Assembly: GCA_025890175.1 (NCBI GenBank)
Contig: JANPYM010000004.1
Span: 1,805,134 to 1,869,133 of the forward strand
Length of the DNA: 64,000 nt
Reading direction: 5' to 3'
Source of the DNA: Ciborinia camelliae
Lineage: Eukaryota; Ascomycota; Leotiomycetes; Helotiales; Sclerotiniaceae
Shown: in pieces, positions 57,401-64,000 of the stretch
Numbering within the stretch: the stretch's first letter is position 1
Layout of the letters: each line of letters starts with the position of its first letter
Notes under the pieces: generated by a model
Seen by the model: only the letters and a program-made list of their open reading frames with translations
The model's database searches: none
What the model was told of the DNA's origin: nothing
Position numbers and translations under genes: made by a program

Positions 57401-58451
57401 CTACTTCATGTAATAAAGTTGAACAAAAGAAGGCGATTCTATCTACCGGATAGTCATGGAAATAAGATATGCTGTTGCTCACCCCATTGATGATACTGTA
57501 CCAGAGTTTGACTGGGATGGACAAGTGGGTCCTGAATTTCAAACTTAACTCCTACGATTGACATCGTAGGTTAGCAATATGATGACTTTCAGGCGTAAAC
57601 GAAATCTTCTTACCAAGTCCAGATACCAGGGGCAAAGCTGGATGATAGGATATTCTAGTCCATCACCTGTTGGCTGGGTTACGGCTGCATCTAAGAACTT
57701 GAGACGAGGACTGCTGTTGCACGTTTCATAGTCTTCGTCTGATATCCTGTCTTTTGTGTTTTTCGAATTTACATAATATCCATCATTGTTCTTCGACGTT
57801 TGTGGATTATTGTCTCTTTCAAATCGTGACAAATCACAATACATCATCTATGAAATATTTATGTCAGTTAAGAGTACGTTCTATTACCTGCATGAAATAA
57901 GTTATTACCACGTCCGTAGCCTGTAAAGTGGCTAGATTAGGGTCAGGCTGCGCAGTTCCAGATGCTGCACCACCAGGGACTGGCCACGCAAAGTTGTTCA
58001 ATATATATTCTAGCCCGTCTAAAGACTTTTGTCAGTAATAGAGCATGCAAAAGATCGCAAAACAACATGCGATCTGGGTCACTTACTTTTGATGTATTGA
58101 TAATTCCAGGGAGCATTCATTGGTGCATATCGATATAGAGAACCAAAGATTCTCCCAGCTAAGTCTCGACTTTCTGTATCTGGGAAGCCCCATGGGCTGT
58201 CCGGAATATCTTGAATGGGACCACCTATAGCAACCTGGGCAAGCTGAGCCATTTCAAAGGCAGCCGGAACAACCTCATCGAGCATTTTCACGTAATCTAC
58301 ACAATGTTAGTATCCTTATATTTGAGGCGCCTTAAATATTTAGAAGGAAAGTACTTTTGCATGATACCGAGTCATAGTATATTCTAGCCGAAACATTGGC
58401 AAACAAAATGAAAAGAGCTAAGAGAAAGCGAGTAAATCTTTGGCTAGCCAT
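54413..58451 (-). CDS. Large secreted zinc metallopeptidase, M35/lysine-specific-like
   Basis: Proposed as complement(54413..56083, 56169..57139, 57192..57348, 57405..57442, 57497..57551, 57614..57847, 57888..58018, 58087..58296, 58355..58451), 1187 aa. All nine exons agree in phase. A signal peptide is followed by ARIYYDSVSCKNYVKMLDE. Splicing creates STLLHELTHAIP: the HExxH zinc site (H254, E255, H258) is formed only when the exons ending at 57405 and starting at 57348 are joined. NADSWAYFG supplies the third ligand (D308), the aspzincin arrangement of M35-like peptidases. The rest, over 800 residues, is Ser/Thr-rich and contains two ~42-residue Cys repeats (SAVxxCxxSCAxSxxxxxxC type), a doubled TTLPSTHAAS, and a C-terminal Cys-containing domain. 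It is probably a glycosylated wall-linked or extracellular protease. An alternative start lies three codons upstream (58460). Confidence 0.82.
54836..54901. repeat. In-gene tandem duplication, TTLPSTHAAS
   Basis: Two near-perfect ~33-nt copies (gggagagtggttgtggaggc...) encode a repeated Ser/Thr-rich segment of the metallopeptidase tail. Confidence 0.85.
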
Positions 58452-59796
58452 ACCGGCCATTTGCTGAGAGCAACGAACCAAGAAAATGAACCGCCTTGCA
58501 GGCGAATATCTCCCAAGAAAAGAGATGTGCTTATATCTCATATTAACTGCGTGGAGTACCATTTATAAAAGGAGAGAACAAGGCAGCGAGACACATCTTG
58601 GGAGGCACACTGGGGATCCAACAAATCCCAAAATATACTCTACCCAAGGGCTCAACTTTCACGTTTGTTCTTCAGTGAAGACTGTTAGAATTGATACTAT
58701 TTTTGTTTTATTTTGAAACTCTTTCGCAGCTCTTGAGTAGGTATGCCACTCTTCTAATCCCACGAGAAGTTGAGGGGCTGAATATTTCCCTCCCTTTCAA
58801 GAGTAGCATACAACCTATAAACCCCAATTATTGTTGGCGTCATAGTTATTTTCAGTACGGCTGTGCCTTCGTTATACCTTTAAATCAGATTGCAATTGCC
58901 TCGAGGTTGTTGAGAAAATCGTCCCAGTGTCGATCTCCCAGAGATTCGGCCAATTATCCTTGTTGAGAGAGTTATGCAATGAATTAGATTGTTCTTCAAT
59001 GGCTGGCTTATGTTGATTTTCCATAGTGCGCCACTCCCGGGTTGAATTACTTCTCGATACCACCAACTAATACCAACCAACACCAACCACATATGCGGTC
59101 CTTCAGCATAGCCTTAGAATATCTCAAAAGATAACGGAGACCTTGACTTCGTACTAGGCTATCATACCAAGCACACCAAAAGCAACCTTTATGTCCTTCC
59201 AAGACTTTAGACCAAACTTTTGGGCCCCTCCCATTGTTTTGGAGCGGGGAATTCGATCAAGGGGCAGGTATAACCCAAAGGATTATCTGTTCTTTACTTG
59301 GAGTCATGGTGATGAAAAATGTGTGTTGTAAATATGACAATACATGCAACTATATATACCCTGTATGCCAGTCGTATGGGGTTTGCCCGGTGACCTGCTT
59401 ATTATTTTCAAAGTACATCCATCAGATCTGAAAGGTTCAACGATGATGTTCGAGCGAATATGAGATAGTTAGCGAAAATTATGATCGTGAAATGATTAAT
59501 TGGAGCAACCAATTTTTAACTTGCAGAGTTTGTAATTGATGAAGAATAAGAACTTCAGATTTCGATAGGGTAGAGTGAATGGTGGCTGTGCCAATGAACT
59601 GCTAGGGTCACTGTAGCATGTGACATATCCTTGTTGCCAGATAAGGCACAGTTAGCAGGCACAGCTGGAAGGCACAACTTGAATGGTCTATTTTGGAATC
59701 GAGTCTTCAGGAATACCTGAATACCGTTCCTGTCCAACTGTATCTCATCTTCACTTTTTTCATTCCAGAAATTCATTCCCACACAATCTATCTAGT
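58452..59796. other. Intergenic, divergent promoters
   Basis: Between the metallopeptidase and the 2EXR/DUF7730-like gene. No further frame is supported. Confidence 0.5.
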
Positions 59797-60827
59797 ATGG
59801 CACACCAAGGACTCCCACCATCACCAGGACCCCAACAGATACCCTTCTGGGAAGAAATCGTGTTAAAATATGTCGCGTTGCCAATTGGCTTTGTATTAAT
59901 CGGTCCTCCATATGTTGTTCTGCTTGGTGTGAGCTGGTGCTATGGGACTCTAAAGCGTACCGACTTCAATCCGATGTCACGACGCCGAAAAAGGCGAAGG
60001 AAAGAGAGGCTGGAAATTGTGGGGAGGGAATGGGACAAAACCCAGAAGGAAAGGATAGCACGAAGAGGCCTTCCGAATGAGGTGGAAGGGAGAGAGAGGG
60101 AGGACGGAATATTTTGGGATGGGAAAGTCGACCAGCAGAATAATAGTATGCTGTGCACATTACCGAGAGAGGTAAGAGATATGATCTGGAAAGAAGTGGT
60201 AGGGGGGTATCTGGTCCATTTTATTTGGTTGGATGCATATAGAAGGTTTGATGTATTCAGATGCAAGGGAGGAGAGGGAAGGTGTATTGGAGAAGCCTGT
60301 AATGGAATCAAGAAGGAAAAAGGCATAAAAGATCTGTGGGGGAATGTAGACCTACTAGGTCATTTGTTGGTTTGTCGTAAGATGTGAGTTTACCGCCATT
60401 CTCAAAAACCCCAGACTAATCAGTTTGAAATAGGTATGAGGAGATACTCCCGATCCTTTATGGGGAAAACTATTTTCGGTTTCTCACTCTAGACAACGTG
60501 ATTAGATTCTCCCTCACAATTCCTCTTCAGCAACTATTCATGATGAAACAGTCACAGTGGGCAGTACCAAAGTAAGATCTCCAATATTCTATCTGGTTTA
60601 TCTCGAACCCAGAAACTAATTTTGCAAGATTACTGAATGGATACGTCAAATACTACTACGAAGATGATTTCACTTATTCTGCATGGCCGGAATGCAAGGG
60701 TGTGGAAGAGGATTGTTATTGCTTAAAATGCTGGAAAAAAGGAAATTGGCAGAAGAAAGGTGAGGGTTTTCAGGGGCTATGTAATTCTTACTGGACTCAT
60801 GATCCGGCGTCGAGATTTTGGCAATGA
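59797..60827 (+). CDS. 2EXR/DUF7730-like protein with N-terminal membrane segment
   Basis: Proposed as join(59797..60383, 60434..60571, 60629..60827), 307 aa, all phases in agreement. Residues ~25-50 are hydrophobic (YVALPIGFVLIGPPYVVLLGVSW), probably a membrane anchor, followed by a very basic stretch (RRRKRRRKER). Then comes the family core: CTLPREVRDMIWKEVVGG, LLVCRKMYEEILPILYGENYFRF and LNGYVKYYYEDDF. The LPREVRDMIW ... CRxxYEEILPILYGEN pattern is the same as in the two tandem genes at the left of the window, so three members lie within 60 kb. The family function is unknown. Confidence 0.82.
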
Positions 60828-61784
60828 ATGACAATCTGAGTTTCAAGTCAAAACAATTTCGTGAAATATCACATGCGAACCGCATAGTTCTCCTCAAAAT
60901 GTAACTATTCGCCGCATTTCAATATCAGCTTTCACAGCTACCCCTTGAATGCAGGTTTGACCACCCGTAGCTTACCGGGGGTATTCGACATCTGCGGATG
61001 GCGGACCCTACCCCGTAAGGCTTTATGGGGTTGTTAGGGCACGTTTGGATGTCAAAATCCGCAAAACTATCCGCATTTTTCAGCAAAATAGAATGGTTAG
61101 ATAGTTTCCTTCGAGCCAAAAACTGTAAAGAGTGGTGTTTATGACTGACAAGGCGCCCATGCAGTGATACCAATTCCGGCAACGACGATGCTCATTTCAA
61201 TTACGAGACAACCAATGCTTTGTCCACCGCAAATTTTGACGTTCTGCCATCCATATTTCTGTATAGATCAGGAACAAATCTTTTGAATCAAGCAGCCATA
61301 TATTTAGACCCTGGACTGATTGCTATGAAATTAAGCATTTCTAGCTCGATATTTTTGACCATGGCCTGGGACGATATCGAGTTACCGTTCCTGTACTTGT
61401 ACAATACCGGCGGATCCGTCAGGACTACTCGCGGGCGATTTGTTTCCGGTTTCTGATTTTTCTTTTGGACATCTTCATGTATGCGAGATCGATAGGCAGG
61501 GGATTCCTCATTTTAGAAACTAATGAGTGGGATTATATACGTGCTACTTGCACTTGTTAAGTTGTGGAATTGGTCACGAAAAGATTACACATGATAAGAT
61601 TACGATGAAGCCAAAAGTGTGCCAGGAGCTGCTGAAACCTATTGAATTTAACCACCGTATACTTGACACTAGAAATATATTCACCGATCATTTACCATTA
61701 AAATGCCTAACCCATACACCTTAGATAGCCGACACCCCAACCGAAACATCTCCGAGAAAACTAACCAGTGAATATATTCTCCCA
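60828..61784. other. Intergenic, no gene seen
   Basis: Frames at 60925, 61220 and 61527 show no family resemblance. Confidence 0.5.
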
Positions 61785-63530
61785 CTAACCCTTCGTAGCC
61801 CTCGCCCTAAACTCCACATAAGGACCATCCTTCATACTCGTAAAACTATCCCTCAACTGATACTCATCCTTTCTCTGTCTCCCAACCTCCATATTTTCAT
61901 TGCCCTCACCAACGGTATATCCCTCCGCCATTCTCATCTCATACATAAAAACCACTCTCGCTAAACTAGTCATGAGCTCCACATACGCGACCCCCTTCCC
62001 AATGCATCCTCTAGGACCAATGCTAAAAGGACAGAATGCGCTTTGGGCGAGTGCTACCGATTCCTTTGTGACGTGAGGCAAAGAAGAAGGGATCCAGCGT
62101 TCGGGGAGGAAGGTGAATGGGGAAGGGTAGTATGTGGGGTTGTGGTGTATGGCGTAGTGTGGAGTTCCAACTACGTAGCCTGCGGGGATGTGAAGTCCAT
62201 CGATGTCAATGCCGCCGGGAAGGACCTCGCGGGGAAGGATGCCGCCGACAGGTGGAGAGAGACGCATTGACTCGTCAACTACAGCTCTTAGATATTCGCA
62301 TCTGTTGAGTGTAGGACTGGAATGGATATCTTCGATATCAGAAAAGGTGGACAAGATTTCTTTGGTGAGAATCTCTAATTTATCCGGGTTGTGAACCAAG
62401 TAGAAGAAAGCCGCCGCAAGAGCCGTGGAGGTGGTATCAGATCCAGCAATAATAAGCAAGTTACTCTCGCCCCAAAGCTCCGGAGTTGTAAATCCTTGTC
62501 CAGTTTCTGCATCACGAGCATTGAGAAGATAGTAGAAGAAATCCTTTCGGTCAGTATCAAGTCCAATCTTTGTTCTTTCGGCAGCTTGAGCTCTGCTGTA
62601 TGCCATGTACTTCATTCTCTGAGCATAAATTTTATGAAAGAGAATTTTACTCAAACCAATCGTTTTAATGATTGGGTATGTGCCAGTCTATAAAGTTAGC
62701 AAGCGTGCTCCAGATGCATAGATCAAGCACTTACAATCAAGTGAGTGTGTGCAGCATTTCCAATCAAATCAATCACATGGTGATTCGATGCATTCTCCAA
62801 CATCTCAAATGCTTTACCAAAACAAAGATCACCCATGACATCAAATGTCAGGTAATTACACCAATCAGACATGTTCTGAGCGACACTCCATCCACCAGTA
62901 GATTTTTCTGCTGATGCTTGTGGTTGACCAAGGTTAGTACAGAAAGTTCTGACATTTGCCATGATATACTTCTCCATGGTCTTAATAGCACTGTCTGAGA
63001 ATGCATGGGATAGAACTCTTCTTTTTCTTGCATGACTTGCTTTATCAATGCTGCTGTGAGTATTGAATGTATCCTTGGTTGGAGGAAAGACTGAATAAAA
63101 TTGAGACTTCTTGACGTTCGATTTGTGGCCATATATCGTTTTCAATGCGGTGTTTGAATTGATCGAGAGACTATCAGGACCATATCGAAACACGGGACCT
63201 AGTCGATTAGTATCATCAAACCTTTACTGGGGCGGCAAATATTCACCATATTTCTCATGGCATCTATAAAACTCAAGATGTCTGTCACCTTTCCATGCAT
63301 GATATACCGAATACCAATCTGTAATCTTCGCAAGGAACGGACCAGGATATTTTGCGAAAGGATGAATTGTCAGTCGATAAATCGTAAGAATGGTAAGCTA
63401 CAATGTGGTCAGCAGAGATGACTTGCACCATGCAAGGAACACTCACGTATACCACGGAGATAGTTGTTGCAAATAGTAGAGCCCAAAGGGTTCCACTTAG
63501 GATAAAAGTCATCGTGAATGGATGTGCCAT
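61785..63530 (-). CDS. Cytochrome P450 monooxygenase
   Basis: Proposed as complement(61785..62687, 62735..63198, 63247..63397, 63447..63530), 533 aa, introns 47-49 nt, all in phase. The N-terminal membrane anchor ([24 protein letters not shown]) is followed by [18 protein letters not shown], typical of fungal class II P450s. Motifs: I-helix AGSDTT (314-319), K-helix ESMR (E372-R375), PERW, and the heme loop [10 protein letters not shown] with ligand C461. The layout ([30 protein letters not shown]) recalls isotrichodermin C-15 hydroxylase-like or benzoate-hydroxylase-like fungal P450s, but the substrate cannot be stated. It is ER-bound and needs a P450 reductase. No other biosynthetic gene lies next to it in the window. 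Confidence 0.95.
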
Positions 63531-64000
63531 TATGGTCGAGAAATTGTATTGACAGATTGAAAAATTGCTCTCAGGAATATCGCGATAGAGGTTCTTAAGA
63601 GTTACTCGTATTTAGCTACGGCACTTCTTTTATGTAGGTCATGAGCTGTACTGAATTGTTTCAGATGCATTCGATACCATAGATGACATTCATTCATTCA
63701 CCAACTTTGGCCGTACGATTGATTTTCAGTGAATGCCGAGAATGCCAAAACACTTATGACGATGGAAATGAATGCATGTAACCAAGTTGAGAAGGTAACA
63801 GTAACACAAGAGGCAGAAGAAACGAAAAGCAATGCCTACTGCAGAGAACTTCCCAATTGAGATACGGTTGACCAAGATTTACTCGTGATGATGTAGCCTT
63901 TGTCCGACGGTAACCGAAAACCATATTCAGACAAAGGGGTAACCTTGATTTGAATCTACTTTAAATTTGTCGGTACCTACCATTGAGCACATGAACACGG
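63531..64000. other. Upstream region of the P450 gene
   Basis: Promoter DNA running to the window edge. No gene seen. Confidence 0.5.

Noticed and set aside
61785..63530. P450 as part of a larger metabolite cluster with the epoxide hydrolase
   Set aside because: The two are 12 kb apart with an orphan, a protease and a 2EXR/DUF7730-like gene between; no core synthase is present.

Overview
The window reads as nuclear DNA of a filamentous ascomycete (Pezizomycotina). Genes are split by many short GT-AG introns, mostly 40-90 nt with CTAAC-like branch points. They lie on both strands, separated by AT-rich intergenic DNA full of TACC/GGTA/GAAT microsatellites. The gene families are typically fungal: UstYa/DUF3328, GH71 mutanase, YAT permease, 2EXR/DUF7730-like proteins and a HET-domain relic. 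A leotiomycete (Sclerotiniaceae-like) is my guess from general look only. A run of 10 Ns marks one assembly gap. Exon structures were built by hand by checking reading phase across every junction.

Layout. 0-8 kb: C-terminal part of an MFS efflux pump, a decayed HET-domain gene, and two tandem paralogous 2EXR/DUF7730-like genes. 8.7-12.8 kb: the most interesting locus, a small putative ribosomal-peptide (RiPP) cluster of dikaritin type. It has a secreted precursor with four tandem repeats, each holding a W-x-Y-x-K-A core, followed by two UstYa-family (DUF3328) oxidase-like genes that face away from each other. 13-20 kb: a mitochondrial-looking orphan, a 179-aa membrane orphan rebuilt from four exons, and a secreted GH16 enzyme. 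20.2-27.8 kb: a gene-poor, microsatellite-rich stretch. 27.8-31.5 kb: a nitrilase, a six-hairpin glycosidase-like protein and a broken TIGR04076-like gene. 33.5-38 kb: an aldo-keto reductase with a ~260-residue unknown N-terminal extension, divergent from a nine-exon amino-acid permease.

39-49.5 kb: secreted and wall-active enzymes (GH3 beta-xylosidase-like, GH71 alpha-1,3-glucanase with Cys-rich tail modules, an epoxide hydrolase) plus a decayed small secreted-protein gene. 50.9-53.6 kb: an intronless 910-aa orphan with a nuclear-type basic tail. 54.4-58.5 kb: a nine-exon, 1187-aa secreted zinc metallopeptidase with HELTH and NAD motifs and a long Ser/Thr/Cys-rich tail. 59.8-63.5 kb: a third 2EXR/DUF7730-like gene and a cytochrome P450.

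How the genes may work together. The precursor and the two UstYa-like genes form a plausible minimal pathway: the secretory precursor is cut at basic sites and its Trp/Tyr cores are oxidatively crosslinked by membrane-bound UstYa proteins. No tyrosinase, methyltransferase or dedicated peptidase gene is visible beside them, and the MFS pump 7.5 kb away is only a possible exporter. The permease and reductase probably share a promoter region. The other enzymes look like independent saprotroph or plant-interaction functions.
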